A stretch of DNA of 36,103 nucleotides from Bacteroidales bacterium UBA4345 (GCA_002396385.1 DGTD01000053.1:7810-43912); one strand, 5' to 3'; numbered from the stretch's first letter, positions 1 to 9,142 are shown. A program made the numbers and translations. The notes: generated by a model not told the origin, from the letters alone.

Positions 1-154
1 TGTCGCGCAGGTTGCAAGCCTGGCCTGGACCTTGAACACCATAACCGATAACGGCAATAGTTTCATTCTTCAAAACTTCACGAGCTTTCTCCAATGAGAA
101 TTCTTTGCTGGTGATGACTGTTTCCATCACACCGCCAAAATTCATTTGTGCCAT
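1..154 (-). CDS. ilvC: ketol-acid reductoisomerase, N-terminal 51 residues (cut by window edge)
   Basis: Only the first 51 codons are inside the window; the rest lies beyond base 1. The peptide starts MAQMNFGGVMETV and reaches a Rossmann-type dinucleotide-binding segment IAVIGYGVQGPGQACNLRD, which matches the NADPH-binding fingerprint GYGxQG of IlvC. The enzyme converts acetolactate or acetohydroxybutyrate, the products of the upstream ilvB-ilvN enzyme, to dihydroxy acids, which the ilvD product then dehydrates. The gene follows ilvN on the same strand after a 154-base gap. That gap is longer than the other gaps in the operon and holds its own promoter-like box, so ilvC may be transcribed both from the ilv promoter and independently. 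The ATG at 154 is the only sensible start. No acyl-ACP thioesterase gene lies between ilvN and ilvC, as is seen in some Bacteroides. Confidence 0.93.
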   Translation of the reverse strand, partial: MAQMNFGGVMETVITSKEFSLEKAREVLKNETIAVIGYGVQGPGQACNLRD

Positions 155-234
155 GTTTCTTAAATATAATAAAACTGTATAAAAATTTAATCTGTTTCTT
201 TTGCAAATAGACGCCGTTAGAAACATCTATTATG

Positions 235-267
235 CAAATTTACTTAACTTTTCGTTATTTCCTTCAA
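235..267 (-). promoter_or_regulatory. possible internal promoter for ilvC
   Basis: The minus strand reads TAAATTTG at 242-235, an exact TAnnTTTG match to the Bacteroidota -7 element, with a TTG at 267-265 about 22 bases upstream as a weak -33 element. It would give a leader of roughly 75 bases before the ilvC ATG. The gap is AT-rich, so a chance match is possible. Confidence 0.4.
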
Positions 268-308
268 TCTTGATGCAAGAAAATACGATTAAAGGGAAAA
301 CTGATACC

Positions 309-854
309 TTACTCTTTGTTGAGGTTTCTTTCCAGTTTGGCGATTTTTGCGCTTAAAGGCTCTTCTTTCGATTTTGTAATGACAATTCGTCCGGTTCTGG
401 AGTACTGTAAAACGCAGTTCAATTCGTCTAACGAGAAGTAGAGGTCCATAATCTGGTCGGTCATTCCGGTTATGGTAACAACCGAGAAAATGGAGTTTGA
501 CTCAAGAATTTGTGCGTTATGCTGTCGAATAACCTTACATACCTTCTGGTTTTCAAGCATAACCGGCGTGCTGATTTTAATGAGTGCCACTTCTTGGATG
601 AAGATCTCATCGTCGGTCAGGACACGGCTCTGCAACACATCGATTTTCTTCTCAATTTGTTGGCTTATTTTCTGAATCTGATCCTCTTCGCCATAGGCGG
701 TAATAGTGTACTTGTGTACGCCCTTAATAGAGGAAGCCGACACGTTCAGACTTTCGATGTTGACCTGTTGTCGTGTAAATACCGAGGTTATCTGGCTAAG
801 GATACCCGCCCTGTTCTCGGAGTGTACAATAAGGGTATATAGTTTGTTTTCCAT
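309..854 (-). CDS. ilvN: acetolactate synthase small (regulatory) subunit
   Basis: This 181-residue protein is the regulatory subunit of acetohydroxyacid synthase. It stimulates the catalytic subunit and normally carries valine feedback inhibition. Residues about 4-75 form an ACT domain: YTLIVHSENRAGILSQIT is the typical first strand, loop and helix, including the conserved N-R-(A/P)-G-(I/V)-L turn that binds valine. The remainder is the small-subunit C-terminal domain. The length is normal for the family (about 160-190). It starts 5 bases after the ilvB stop codon, so the two subunits are translationally linked and probably made in balance. The start codon is ATG at 854; no alternative is better. 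The gene could equally be named ilvH. Confidence 0.93.
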   Translation of the reverse strand: MENKLYTLIVHSENRAGILSQITSVFTRQQVNIESLNVSASSIKGVHKYTITAYGEEDQIQKISQQIEKKIDVLQSRVLTDDEIFIQEVALIKISTPVMLENQKVCKVIRQHNAQILESNSIFSVVTITGMTDQIMDLYFSLDELNCVLQYSRTGRIVITKSKEEPLSAKIAKLERNLNKE

Positions 855-859
855 CGGAT

Positions 860-2575
860 TTATCTTTTAATTTCAAGAACCATCTCGTTAACACTTGCAC
901 CCGGAGGCGTCATAGGCAGCACGTCGCACTCTTCAATGACAGCCACCTCGAGCAGGTAGGCCCCCGGCGTGTTGACCATTTTCTGGATTTCGTTGTCGAG
1001 TTGACTCCTATCGGTTACCAGACTGTAATTGATGTCGTAAGCTTTAGCGATGAGGTCGTATTTGGGGTTCATCATCGGGGTAAACGAGTAGCGGTGGTTG
1101 AAGAACATTTCCTGCCACTGGCGTACATTGCCCAGGTAGTTGTTGTTCAGCAAAATGATTTTAACCGGAGCTTTCTGTTCCATGATGGTCCCCAGCTCCT
1201 CTATTGTCATTTGTAGGCCGCCGTCGCCCGAAAAGAAGCAGACCATGCGGTCGGGTGCGCCGAAAGTTGCGCCAATGGCAGCCGGAAGCCCGAAACCCAT
1301 TGTGCCCAATCCGCCACTTGTAACCACACTGCGTGGTTCAGAATACTTGAAATAGCGAACCCCCATCATTTGGTTCTGACCAACGTCAGTAACCAAGACC
1401 GCCTTGTTCTGGGTGGCTTCGGTAACCTTACTGATAACCTCACCCATTTTGATAGGTCCGTCGGTAGGGTGAACCTCTTTGCTGATGACCTTGTCGAATT
1501 CCTCTTTGTCGTATGGCTTGAAACTTTCTGCCCACGCGCTATGTGAGTTCTTTTCGAGCAAAGCAGTCACCATTGGAATGGTCTCTTTGCAGTTGCCAAG
1601 AACAGTGACATCGGCGCGGATGTTCTTGCTGAATTCTGTTTTATCGATGTCGAAATGAATGATTTTAGCCTGCTTAGCGTAGGTAGAAGGCCGGCCGGTA
1701 ACACGGTCAGAGAAACGCATACCCACAGCTATAATCAAATCGGCTTCCTGGGTTTTGACGTTTGGTCCTAAATTTCCGTGCATACCCAGCATACCCATAT
1801 TAAGTGGGTGACTGGAAGGCAGAGCCGACAAACCCAGAACGGTGCTTGCAAAAGGAAGGCCGGCTTTCTCAACGAATTCGGTCATCTCTTTTCTGGCCTC
1901 CGCCAACTCAACGCCCTGACCTACTAAAACCAGAGGCTTTTTCGACTGGTTGATTAAATCGGCCGCCTGTTTTACGCTCTCGTCGGTTGGTTTCGGATAA
2001 GGGTTGTAGCTTCTGATGAAGTCGATATGCTTAGGTTCGTATTCGAACTTATTAACCTGGGCATTTTTCGGGAAGTCGAGCACGACCGGCCCCGGACGAC
2101 CAGTGCTGGCTATATAGAACGCTTGCGAAACAGCCCAAGCAACATCTTCCGGCCGACGAATCTGGTAGCTCCATTTTGAGATAGGTTGGGTGATACCGAC
2201 CAAATCGACTTCCTGGAACGCATCGCTTCCAAGAGCAGCAACTCCAACTTGCCCTGCAATGACAACAATAGGCGTGTTGTCCATCATAGCATCAGCAATG
2301 CCGGTAATGGTATTGGTAGCCCCCGGTCCGCTAGTCACGAGACAGACACCCACCTTTCCACTGACACGGGCATAACCTTCAGCGGCATGGGCCGCCGCTT
2401 GCTCGTGGCGGACAAGAATGTGGTTGAAAATAGGATTTTCAGGTCTTGTATAATCGTATAGAGCGTCGAAAACGGGCATAATGGCTCCCCCCGGATAGCC
2501 GAAGATGGTGTCAACACCCTCGGCTCGAAGTGAGCGCATCAGCGCCTCCGCTCCAGAAATCAGTTCTTTACTCAT
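860..2575 (-). CDS. ilvB: acetolactate synthase large (catalytic) subunit
   Basis: This 571-residue thiamine-diphosphate enzyme condenses pyruvate with pyruvate or 2-oxobutyrate, the first step of valine/leucine and isoleucine synthesis. The N-terminal TPP domain (about 5-170) has FGYPGGAIMPVFDAL and RHEQAAAHAAEGYAR, in which E58 is the cofactor-activating glutamate. A central domain (about 195-330) follows. The C-terminal TPP domain (about 385-540) carries the GDG...NN metal/diphosphate motif (G450-D451-G452 to N477-N479, then YLGNVRQWQEMFF). The length is standard. It lies 9 bases after ilvD and 5 bases before ilvN, in one transcription unit controlled by the attenuator in front of ilvD. 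No frameshift or missing residue was seen. Confidence 0.96.
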   Translation of the reverse strand: MSKELISGAEALMRSLRAEGVDTIFGYPGGAIMPVFDALYDYTRPENPIFNHILVRHEQAAAHAAEGYARVSGKVGVCLVTSGPGATNTITGIADAMMDNTPIVVIAGQVGVAALGSDAFQEVDLVGITQPISKWSYQIRRPEDVAWAVSQAFYIASTGRPGPVVLDFPKNAQVNKFEYEPKHIDFIRSYNPYPKPTDESVKQAADLINQSKKPLVLVGQGVELAEARKEMTEFVEKAGLPFASTVLGLSALPSSHPLNMGMLGMHGNLGPNVKTQEADLIIAVGMRFSDRVTGRPSTYAKQAKIIHFDIDKTEFSKNIRADVTVLGNCKETIPMVTALLEKNSHSAWAESFKPYDKEEFDKVISKEVHPTDGPIKMGEVISKVTEATQNKAVLVTDVGQNQMMGVRYFKYSEPRSVVTSGGLGTMGFGLPAAIGATFGAPDRMVCFFSGDGGLQMTIEELGTIMEQKAPVKIILLNNNYLGNVRQWQEMFFNHRYSFTPMMNPKYDLIAKAYDINYSLVTDRSQLDNEIQKMVNTPGAYLLEVAVIEECDVLPMTPPGASVNEMVLEIKR

Positions 2576-2584
2576 AATTTTCGA

Positions 2585-4420
2585 TTAGTCAATAATTCTT
2601 ACACCGCCTTTGTCGGCCGAAGCAACCATTTTCGCATAGCAGCGAAGAGCTTTAGAGACAACGCGGTCGCGTTTAGGCTGCCAAGCGTTGGCGCCTTTGG
2701 CATCTTCTTGTTTGCGTCGTTCTGCCAGTTCTGCATCGGTCAGTTTGACGTTGATAGAACGGTTTGGAATATCGATTTCAATGGTGTCGCCATCGCGAAC
2801 GAGACCAATGTTACCACCAGATGCAGCTTCAGGTGAAATGTGTCCGATGGAAAGTCCGGAGGTTCCGCCAGAGAAACGGCCGTCAGTAATAAGGGCACAT
2901 TCCTTACCCAAGTGAATAGACTTTATGTAACTGGTAGGGTATAGCATCTCTTGCATACCAGGTCCACCTTTAGGGCCCTCGTAAGTAATGACAACCACGT
3001 CGCCCGCCTTGATTTTCCCGCCAAGAATACCCTCGCAAGCGTCTTCTTGAGAGTTGAACACCTTAGCGGTGCCGTTAAACTTCCAGATGCTTTCATCGAC
3101 GCCAGCCGTCTTAACGACGCAACCATCTTTTGCAATGTTACCGAAGAGTACGGCCAAACCACCATCTTTCGTGTAAGCGTGTTCAATGTCGCGAATGCAG
3201 CCGTTAGCACGATCGGTGTCAAGCGAGTCGTAAGTGCAACTTTGAGAACCCATCTTGTTGCTGAATTGGAAAGCCGGAGCAGTAGAGTAGATGCGTTTTG
3301 CCTCGGCCTCGACATTAGCCTTCATGATAGAGTAGAAATCCAAATCTTCAGCCAAAGTGTGTCCGTTGACGCGCTTTAACTTGGTGTTGAGAAGTCCACC
3401 CTTAGCCAGTTCGCCAAGAATGCCGAGAATACCACCAGCGCGGTTACACTCTTGAATAGAGTATTTTGCGGTGTTAGGAGCCAGTTTGCAGAGGCAAGGT
3501 ACTTTTCTGGAAAGCCCGTCTATATCCACCATCTTGAAATCAACACCGCCTTCGTTAGCCACAGCAAGCAAATGAAGAATGGTGTTGGTGGAACCTCCCA
3601 TCGCAATGTCGAGCGTCATGGCGTTCAAGAAAGCGTCGCGTGTGGCAATGCTTCTAGGCAAAACGCTGTCGTCGCCGTCGCGGTAATACTTATAGGCATT
3701 TTCCACTATCTGTTTAGCCGCGTCTTTGAAGAGCTGAATGCGGTTGGTGTGAGTGGCCAGGATAGTACCATTGCCAGGCAGAGACAAGCCGATGGCTTCG
3801 GTCAGCGAGTTCATAGAGTTGGCAGTGAACATACCCGAGCAGCTGCCGCAACCAGGACAGGCATGGTGCTCGATCTCGTTCATTTCGTCATCGCTGATGC
3901 TCTTGTCGGCGCCTTTGACCATGGCGGTGATAAGGTCGATGTTTTCGCCTTTCCATTTTCCAGCCTCCATTGGGCCACCCGAACAGAACACAGCAGGTAT
4001 GTTCAGGCGCATAGCAGCCATCAGCATGCCCGGAGTGATTTTATCGCAGTTAGAAATACAAATCATCGCATCGGCCTTGTGAGCGTTGACCACGTATTCA
4101 ACCGAGTCGGCAATGAGGTCACGGGAAGGAAGCGAGTAAAGCATACCGTCGTGTCCCATAGCGATACCGTCGTCGATAGCGATAGTGTCGAATTCTGCCG
4201 CATAACAACCCAACTTTTCGATTTCCTCTTTCACGATTTGTCCGATTTCGTGTAAGTGGGTGTGTCCAGGAACGAATTGGTTGAACGAGTTGACAATGGC
4301 AATGATAGGTTTGCCAAATTGTTCTTTCTTCATACCATTAGCGACCCACAGGGCGCGGGCTCCAGCCATACGGCGTCCTTCTGTGCAGACAGAACTGCGA
4401 AGCTTGTTCTTGTATTCCAT
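2585..4420 (-). CDS. ilvD: dihydroxy-acid dehydratase
   Basis: This iron-sulfur enzyme dehydrates dihydroxy acids to 2-oxo acids, the step after ilvC. From the start chosen here it has 611 residues, close to the 616 of E. coli IlvD, and begins [20 protein letters not shown]. Cluster-binding cysteines are visible in [12 protein letters not shown] (about C125) and [19 protein letters not shown] (about C188, C191, C194). The sequence resembles the oxygen-sensitive [4Fe-4S] type around [11 protein letters not shown]. An in-frame ATG at 4453 would add 11 residues, but it lies in the U-tract of the attenuator terminator, so I reject it. It is the first structural gene of ilvDBNC and is the one directly gated by the leader-peptide attenuator. 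Confidence 0.95.
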   Translation of the reverse strand: MEYKNKLRSSVCTEGRRMAGARALWVANGMKKEQFGKPIIAIVNSFNQFVPGHTHLHEIGQIVKEEIEKLGCYAAEFDTIAIDDGIAMGHDGMLYSLPSRDLIADSVEYVVNAHKADAMICISNCDKITPGMLMAAMRLNIPAVFCSGGPMEAGKWKGENIDLITAMVKGADKSISDDEMNEIEHHACPGCGSCSGMFTANSMNSLTEAIGLSLPGNGTILATHTNRIQLFKDAAKQIVENAYKYYRDGDDSVLPRSIATRDAFLNAMTLDIAMGGSTNTILHLLAVANEGGVDFKMVDIDGLSRKVPCLCKLAPNTAKYSIQECNRAGGILGILGELAKGGLLNTKLKRVNGHTLAEDLDFYSIMKANVEAEAKRIYSTAPAFQFSNKMGSQSCTYDSLDTDRANGCIRDIEHAYTKDGGLAVLFGNIAKDGCVVKTAGVDESIWKFNGTAKVFNSQEDACEGILGGKIKAGDVVVITYEGPKGGPGMQEMLYPTSYIKSIHLGKECALITDGRFSGGTSGLSIGHISPEAASGGNIGLVRDGDTIEIDIPNRSINVKLTDAELAERRKQEDAKGANAWQPKRDRVVSKALRCYAKMVASADKGGVRIID

Positions 4421-4454
4421 TATAATGAGTTTTGTTTTGTTATTGTCTATCATA

Positions 4455-4487
4455 CAAAAAAACCTTCCTCAAAAAAGAGAAAGGTTT
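4455..4487 (-). terminator. ilv attenuator: intrinsic terminator in the leader
   Basis: Read on the minus strand this is an 11-bp stem, AAACCTTTCTC / GAGGAAGGTTT, with one G-T wobble (arms 4487-4477 and 4470-4460). The loop is six T, and a T-tract runs to 4455. It ends about 35 bases before the ilvD start. Its left arm can instead pair with 4525-4517 (AAGAGAGGG, 9 bp including two G-T pairs), which would be the antiterminator. This makes it a conditional terminator rather than an end-of-gene terminator. Confidence 0.85.
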
Positions 4488-4528
4488 GTATTATTTATTG
4501 AAATAGTACCTACATACCCTCTCTTGTC

Positions 4529-4588
4529 TTAATAGCCCACCACGACCACCACGACAGAGAAAATAATATGGAGCGACTTTTTCATCAT
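4529..4588 (-). CDS. ilv operon leader peptide (attenuation peptide)
   Basis: This 19-codon ORF encodes MMKKSLHIIFSVVVVVVGY and stops with TAA at 4531-4529. Nine of 19 residues are branched-chain amino acids: one Leu, two adjacent Ile and six consecutive Val codons (GTC GTG GTG GTC GTG GTG, 4555-4538). It lies about 12 bases downstream of the expected transcription start and upstream of the terminator at 4455-4487, the arrangement of classical ilv leader peptides. The bases TCTCTGTC at 4560-4553, just at the first Val codon, can pair with GACaAGAGA at 4528-4520. A ribosome stalled on Val codons would mask that arm, free 4525-4517 to form the antiterminator and let RNA polymerase reach ilvD. 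An alternative start is the second ATG at 4585. Confidence 0.82.
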   Translation of the reverse strand: MMKKSLHIIFSVVVVVVGY

Positions 4589-4606
4589 TCTGTTCTTATT
4601 ACTATG

Positions 4607-4614
4607 CAAATATA
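4607..4614 (-). promoter_or_regulatory. ilv operon promoter (-7 box)
   Basis: The minus strand reads TATATTTG at 4614-4607, an exact TAnnTTTG. The expected start near 4600 leaves about 12 bases before the leader-peptide ATG at 4588. The -33 region is not a clear TTTG. The position fits the leader peptide and terminator so well that I take it as the operon promoter. Confidence 0.7.
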
Positions 4615-4673
4615 GTTAAATTTTCTGTCATTGTTAAATTTTGCCTATATAATTTGCGGGCTTTATGCGTTTA

Positions 4674-5144
4674 TTAATCTGTTTTTTCGGATATTTTCCA
4701 CCGTAACCTCCAAACACCCTCGTTAAATGAAGAACTGACGATCTTAAACGTTCCAATTTGGCTGGTATTGTCAACGTGCGACCCAATGCATAGGCAGGCG
4801 TCGTAATCGCCAATTTTCACGATTCTGACGTTTTCGGATGCATTTTCTGGCAAACGTTTCAGATTGTATTTGTTTTTAGCCTCTTGCTGGGTCGTGAATT
4901 CAAAGGTGACGGGTAGGTTTTGACGTATAACCTTGTTGACTTCTTCTTCGAGAGCTTGAATTTGTTGCATCGAGGGTTCGTTTTGAAGAGCGAAATCCAT
5001 CTTCGACTTTTTCCGTTCGATATGTGCTTCAAGGGCACGTTCGCATCCGAACAGCCTAATCATGGCCTGGTTAATGATGTGCTCGGTGGTGTGTGCGGGT
5101 GGAAACTCTTTCTTATTGTGGGCATTGAATTCGGTTTGTTCCAT
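4674..5144 (-). CDS. AlaX-like free-standing alanyl-tRNA editing protein
   Basis: This 156-residue protein resembles the editing domain of alanyl-tRNA synthetase (the 'second additional domain' fold shared with ThrRS). The zinc site of this family is visible: H18-TTE-H22 (HTTEH, the HxxxH motif) and C119-IGS-H123 (CxxxH). Family members hydrolyse mischarged Ser-tRNA or Gly-tRNA for Ala, or related mistakes, in trans in the cytoplasm. All four metal ligands are present, so it is probably active; the substrate cannot be read from the sequence. It follows rpsP but is separated from it by a strong terminator, so it probably has its own weak promoter or relies on read-through. I saw no TAnnTTTG box in the 70 bases upstream. 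ATG at 5144 is the natural start. Confidence 0.75.
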   Translation of the reverse strand: MEQTEFNAHNKKEFPPAHTTEHIINQAMIRLFGCERALEAHIERKKSKMDFALQNEPSMQQIQALEEEVNKVIRQNLPVTFEFTTQQEAKNKYNLKRLPENASENVRIVKIGDYDACLCIGSHVDNTSQIGTFKIVSSSFNEGVWRLRWKISEKTD

Positions 5145-5213
5145 CGTTTGAAAGTCTTTAAAGATTGGAGGTTGTGTGAGCTGATTGTTTTGAAACCGCC
5201 CATAGCGTAATAA

Positions 5214-5241
5214 AAAAAGCGCACTTTTAAGTGCGCTTTTT
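5214..5241. terminator. bidirectional intrinsic terminator after rpsP
   Basis: A near-perfect dyad AAAAAGCGCACTT / AAGTGCGCTTTTT with a TT centre. It gives a GC-rich stem with T-tracts on both strands. On the minus strand it lies just beyond the rpsP stop codon and ends that transcript. Confidence 0.88.
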
Positions 5242-5264
5242 GTAATTTATTGAATAGTTTTTTA

Positions 5265-5831
5265 TTATTCAGCAGCAGGAGCTTCTGCGGCAGGAGCAGC
5301 CTCTTCGGCAGCAGCGCTTTCGGCTTCGGCCTTGGCAGCGGCTTCAGCTTCGGCTTTAGCTTTAGCTTCAGCAGCCTTCTTGTCGGCAACAGCTTGTGCT
5401 TTAGCCTTGTTGATAGCCTCTTCTGCAGTCTGGCGTTCTTTAGCGCTTTGTGCAGCCTTGGCGTTCATACCTTCTTTAACCTTGTTTTTCTTAGCGTCTT
5501 TCTCAGCCTTCCATGCATCGAATCTCTTCTGAGCCTCAGCTTCATCGAAAGCGCCTTTCTTAACACCACCTTCAAGGTGCTTTTTCAAGTAAACGCCTTC
5601 ATCGCTAAGAATGTTGCGAGCAGTGTCGGTTGGTTGTGCACCAACTTTAACCCAATAAAGAGCTCTTTCGAAGTTTAATTCTACAGTAGCTGGATTGGTG
5701 TTTGGATTGTAAGATCCAAGTCTCTCAATGTATTTACCATCACGTGGTGCATCGCTATCTGCTACGACTACGTGGTAAAACGCGTACCCCTTGCGGCCGT
5801 GTCTTTGCAATCTAATTTTAGTAGATCCCAT
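5265..5831 (-). CDS. rpsP: 30S ribosomal protein bS16 with long Ala/Glu-rich tail
   Basis: Residues 1-80 are a canonical bS16 core: [20 protein letters not shown], then [13 protein letters not shown] and the helix [21 protein letters not shown]. bS16 binds 16S rRNA early in assembly of the small subunit. The protein is 188 residues, about twice the length of E. coli bS16 (82). The extra part (about 100-188) is a charged, then almost purely Ala/Glu/Lys, low-complexity segment ending PAAEAPAAE, probably helical or disordered. Extended bS16 proteins are usual in Bacteroidota. It has its own strong promoter at 5867-5897 and the terminator at 5214-5241, so it is probably a single-gene unit, although pyrG upstream could also read into it. 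Confidence 0.95.
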   Translation of the reverse strand: MGSTKIRLQRHGRKGYAFYHVVVADSDAPRDGKYIERLGSYNPNTNPATVELNFERALYWVKVGAQPTDTARNILSDEGVYLKKHLEGGVKKGAFDEAEAQKRFDAWKAEKDAKKNKVKEGMNAKAAQSAKERQTAEEAINKAKAQAVADKKAAEAKAKAEAEAAAKAEAESAAAEEAAPAAEAPAAE

Positions 5832-5866
5832 TTTAAATTTTATTAAACTTTGAAAATTTTACGGCG

Positions 5867-5897
5867 CAAAGTTAGAGTTTTTTTTTCATAAATCAAA
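5867..5897 (-). promoter_or_regulatory. rpsP promoter
   Basis: On the minus strand TAACTTTG (5874-5867) matches TAnnTTTG, and TTTG (5897-5894) lies exactly 19 bases upstream, the best promoter match in the window. The expected leader is about 28 bases. Strength fits a ribosomal protein gene. Confidence 0.82.
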
Positions 5898-5926
5898 ATA
5901 AAACCGCTTTGTGTTTGTTTTCATTT

Positions 5927-7534
5927 TTATTTCTTAAAGTCGTTGGCAGCCTTGATGAAGGCTTTGAACAACGGATGTGGTTTCAAAACAGAACTTTGGA
6001 GTTCTGGGTGGAATTGTACGGCAATGAAGAATTTTTTAGAAGGTATTTCAACAATTTCCACCAAGTTGCTGTCAGGGTTCAATCCCGAAGCCAGCATACC
6101 GTTCTCTTCAAATTCTTTTAAGAAATCGTTGTTGAATTCGTAACGATGCCTGTGCCGCTCCTGAATAATCTCACGTCCATAGATTTGAAAAGCCAGTGTG
6201 TTATTTTTAATCTGGCAAGGATATGCCCCCAAACGCATAGTTCCGCCCATACCGGTAATGTGCTTTTGGCTTTCCATCAGGTCTACCACTTTGTGTGTAG
6301 TAGTAGGAGCGAATTCCGTGGAGTGTGCATCGGAGTATCCAAGCACGTTTCTTGCAAATTCGATAACTGCGCATTGCATACCCAGACAAATTCCGAAGAA
6401 AGGAATGTCGTTTTCACGCGCAAAGCGTACCGCCTCGATTTTTCCTTCGATACCCCTGTCGCCAAATCCGCCAGGAACAAGTATACCATCGAATCCGTCT
6501 AGCTTTTCCTTTGCGTTTTCGTGGTTAACGTGTTCGGCTTGAATGAGGGAAACCTTTACTTTGCATTCGTTAGCCGCCCCGGCGTGGATAAACGATTCAA
6601 GAATAGATTTGTAAGCATCGGGCAATTCGACATATTTGCCAACCACTGCGATATTAACGTTTGTTGTCGGATTCTTGTATTTAGACAGGAAATCCTTCCA
6701 TTGGTCGAGGTCAGGCTCGTCAGCATCTGAAATCCCCAATTTTTGAAGGACAATATTGTCTAAACCCTCCTCGTGCATAAGCAGAGGGACTTCGTAGATA
6801 GTAGGAGCGTCGATGCATTCAACCACCGCATCTTTGTCTACATTGCAGAACAGAGCCACCTTTTTCTTCACATTGTCGCTTAAAGTGTGTTCGGTTCTGA
6901 GGACAAGGATATCTGGTTGGACACCGCTTTGAAGCAGGAATTTGACAGAATGCTGTGTAGGTTTTGTCTTGAGCTCGTGAGCAGCTGCAATGTAAGGAAC
7001 GTAGGTAAGGTGGATACACAGACAGTTTTTTGTACCCATTTCCCACCTTAATTGGCGCATAGCCTCAATGTAGGGCAGCGACTCAATATCGCCAACCGTT
7101 CCACCGATTTCTGTGATGACAACATCGTACTTTTTAGTGTTCCCTAAAATTTTGACGTGGTGTTTGATCTCGTCGGTAATATGGGGTATAACTTGTACCG
7201 TTTTCCCTAAGAAGTCACCTTTGCGCTCTTTGTTGATAACCGATTGATAGATGCGTCCGGTGGTAACATTGTTGGCTTGTGTCAACTCTTCCCCTAAAAA
7301 TCGTTCGTAATGTCCTAGGTCTAAATCGGTAACAGCACCGTCGACGGTTACGTAACATTCTCCGTGTTCGTAGGGGTTCAGGGTGTCGGGATCGACGTTA
7401 ATGTAAGGGTCAAGTTTTTGAATGGTGACAGACAATCCCCTGGATTGGAGCAGTTTTCCTAGAGAAGAGGCAATAATACCTTTCCCTAATGACGAGGTCA
7501 CACCTCCTGTTACAAAAATATACTTGGTTCTCAC
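5927..7534 (-). CDS. pyrG: CTP synthase
   Basis: This 535-residue cytoplasmic enzyme makes CTP from UTP, ATP and glutamine. The N-terminal synthetase domain begins [17 protein letters not shown], the ATP-binding loop, and includes [19 protein letters not shown]. The C-terminal class-I glutaminase domain has the nucleophile in [16 protein letters not shown] (Cys near 380) and the His-Glu pair in [10 protein letters not shown]. The length is normal. The start is a GTG at 7534 (reading [11 protein letters not shown], Met in practice); there is no in-frame ATG close upstream. No hairpin separates it from rpsP downstream, so read-through is possible. A weak promoter-like GAAATTTG occurs near 7562-7569. 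Confidence 0.96.
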   Translation of the reverse strand: MRTKYIFVTGGVTSSLGKGIIASSLGKLLQSRGLSVTIQKLDPYINVDPDTLNPYEHGECYVTVDGAVTDLDLGHYERFLGEELTQANNVTTGRIYQSVINKERKGDFLGKTVQVIPHITDEIKHHVKILGNTKKYDVVITEIGGTVGDIESLPYIEAMRQLRWEMGTKNCLCIHLTYVPYIAAAHELKTKPTQHSVKFLLQSGVQPDILVLRTEHTLSDNVKKKVALFCNVDKDAVVECIDAPTIYEVPLLMHEEGLDNIVLQKLGISDADEPDLDQWKDFLSKYKNPTTNVNIAVVGKYVELPDAYKSILESFIHAGAANECKVKVSLIQAEHVNHENAKEKLDGFDGILVPGGFGDRGIEGKIEAVRFARENDIPFFGICLGMQCAVIEFARNVLGYSDAHSTEFAPTTTHKVVDLMESQKHITGMGGTMRLGAYPCQIKNNTLAFQIYGREIIQERHRHRYEFNNDFLKEFEENGMLASGLNPDSNLVEIVEIPSKKFFIAVQFHPELQSSVLKPHPLFKAFIKAANDFKK

Positions 7535-7617
7535 TTCTTTTGGTGTTTAATAAAAATCATGCAAATTTCATTTATTTTGCTGGTGTATGCAAGAGAATAG
7601 TGCCATTTTATGTGACA

Positions 7618-9141
7618 TTATTCGTTATCGGACAGCGGCTTTATGTTCTTGAACACGTTCCAATCTTTATTTTCCCTATAGCTGTTGATAAGGTTGGCAG
7701 GGACATAAACAATGCAATTGTCAAAGTCGACACCAGTGAATGCGTATTTGTCTATTTCAGGAACTCTTGGGGACCTCACAATCAGTTTCTGCAGGTTGAT
7801 GCATCCGAAAAACATACGGTTGCTGATTTTTTCGAACGACTCAGGCAAATCGGCAGATTTCAACCTTGGACAGCAGAAAAACGCACCAAGTCCGTTCGCC
7901 TCTTTGGTCCCGTTTTCGAAACGAACACTTTCCAACTGGCTGCAGTAAGAACAGAAGAACGGACCTGTGACAAATGTCGGGTCAATTCTCAAAGAAGAAA
8001 GCCGGCTACGTTGGAAAGCCCTTTCATCAATAGTTGTTGTGGGTTTAATGTAGACGTCTCCACATAATGCAGGCGGACATAAATAGACCGAGTTTCCTTT
8101 AAACAGCAAACCAGACTCAGCGGTGAAACTGATATTTTCTTTGGCAACTTCAAAATGTTTGATGCCAGACCCATTGAAAGCCCATTTGTCAATGAAATGA
8201 ACATCCTTGCCTAGAATCAGAGTGTCAATTTGGCACGTCTTGAATGCGCATGTGCTCAATTGGGTCACTCCGTCTGGCAATTTATAGGAGACGGCTGTTT
8301 TTCCAGGTGGAAATGCTACGAGTGACAACGTCTGATAATCGTTGTCGGCAGCATTGTTCTTCTCAAATAAAAGTCCGTCGGTGCTGGTGTAGAAAGCGTT
8401 ACCGCTTTCTACCTTTATTACTTTGAGATGCCGTGCCCCCCAAAAGGCAGACCAATTGATGTTGACAACTTTATTAGGAAGGGTGAACGAGTCGTCTTTC
8501 TTTCCAGCAGGATATGAGACGAGACTAGTTGTGTCTTTGTTATAGAGTACACCGTTATATGAACAGAAAGATTTGTTGTTTTTGTCAACTTCGATGTTTT
8601 CCAGCGAGTAAGCAGCGGCAAAAAGACAGTTGCCAATCTGGTTGACGCTAGCAGGTATAGTAAAAGTTTTTTTGGACAGCAGAGCCGGGTAAACGATTAT
8701 TTTTGATTCATCGGCAGAGTAGAGCACACCATCGACCGACTTGAAATGGGTGTTATTGGGGCTAACTTTAATCTCTTTCAAATTCAGGCATCCTTGAAAC
8801 GCTTCGTCTTCGATAGTTTCAACATTGTCGGGAAGCGTAACGGAAGTAAAGAGGTTCGAGTCGAAGTAGAATTGGATATCATTCAAATTCTCGGCTTTCG
8901 AAAGGTCTAAGCATTCCAAACCATTGCAGTCGAGTGTCTTGAGGAAAGCAATGTCAATTTCATTTAAAGGACCTTCAATTGCTAATTTCTTTATTAGGCT
9001 CCATTGTTGGCCCGAGCATTGTTGAGCCAGAGTACCCGCTTTTTCAACCTTTACAGTTACAATCCCATTGTTGTTGCAACTATAAAAGGAAGTCGCCAAA
9101 ATCAGAGCGATAATTGTGCCATATAATCCTTTCTTCATCAT
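7618..9141 (-). CDS. BspA-like leucine-rich repeat lipoprotein
   Basis: This 507-residue protein starts with a lipoprotein signal, MMKKGLYGTIIALILATSF followed by YSC-N, so C22 is the likely lipidated cysteine and the protein is membrane-anchored outside the cytoplasm. Residues about 30-85 form the N-terminal cap module shared by the paralogues in this window (AGTLAQQ..., LAIEGPLNEIDIAFLK, LECLDLSKAENL). The rest is LRR_5 repeats, interrupted three times by inserts of the type NTHFKSVDGVLYSADESK...YPALL that recur in BspA proteins. The C-terminus has the closing motif IVYVPANLINSYRENKDWNVF. It is the last gene of the operon starting at 11483 and begins 1 base after the pseudouridine synthase stop. 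BspA relatives bind host proteins or other bacteria; the target here is unknown. Confidence 0.85.
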   Translation of the reverse strand: MMKKGLYGTIIALILATSFYSCNNNGIVTVKVEKAGTLAQQCSGQQWSLIKKLAIEGPLNEIDIAFLKTLDCNGLECLDLSKAENLNDIQFYFDSNLFTSVTLPDNVETIEDEAFQGCLNLKEIKVSPNNTHFKSVDGVLYSADESKIIVYPALLSKKTFTIPASVNQIGNCLFAAAYSLENIEVDKNNKSFCSYNGVLYNKDTTSLVSYPAGKKDDSFTLPNKVVNINWSAFWGARHLKVIKVESGNAFYTSTDGLLFEKNNAADNDYQTLSLVAFPPGKTAVSYKLPDGVTQLSTCAFKTCQIDTLILGKDVHFIDKWAFNGSGIKHFEVAKENISFTAESGLLFKGNSVYLCPPALCGDVYIKPTTTIDERAFQRSRLSSLRIDPTFVTGPFFCSYCSQLESVRFENGTKEANGLGAFFCCPRLKSADLPESFEKISNRMFFGCINLQKLIVRSPRVPEIDKYAFTGVDFDNCIVYVPANLINSYRENKDWNVFKNIKPLSDNE

Positions 9142-9142
9142 A

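Noticed and set aside
3452..4255. 267-codon open frame on the plus strand opposite ilvD
   Set aside because: It is antisense to a fully conserved ilvD, has no promoter or sensible protein features, and reflects codon bias of the real gene.
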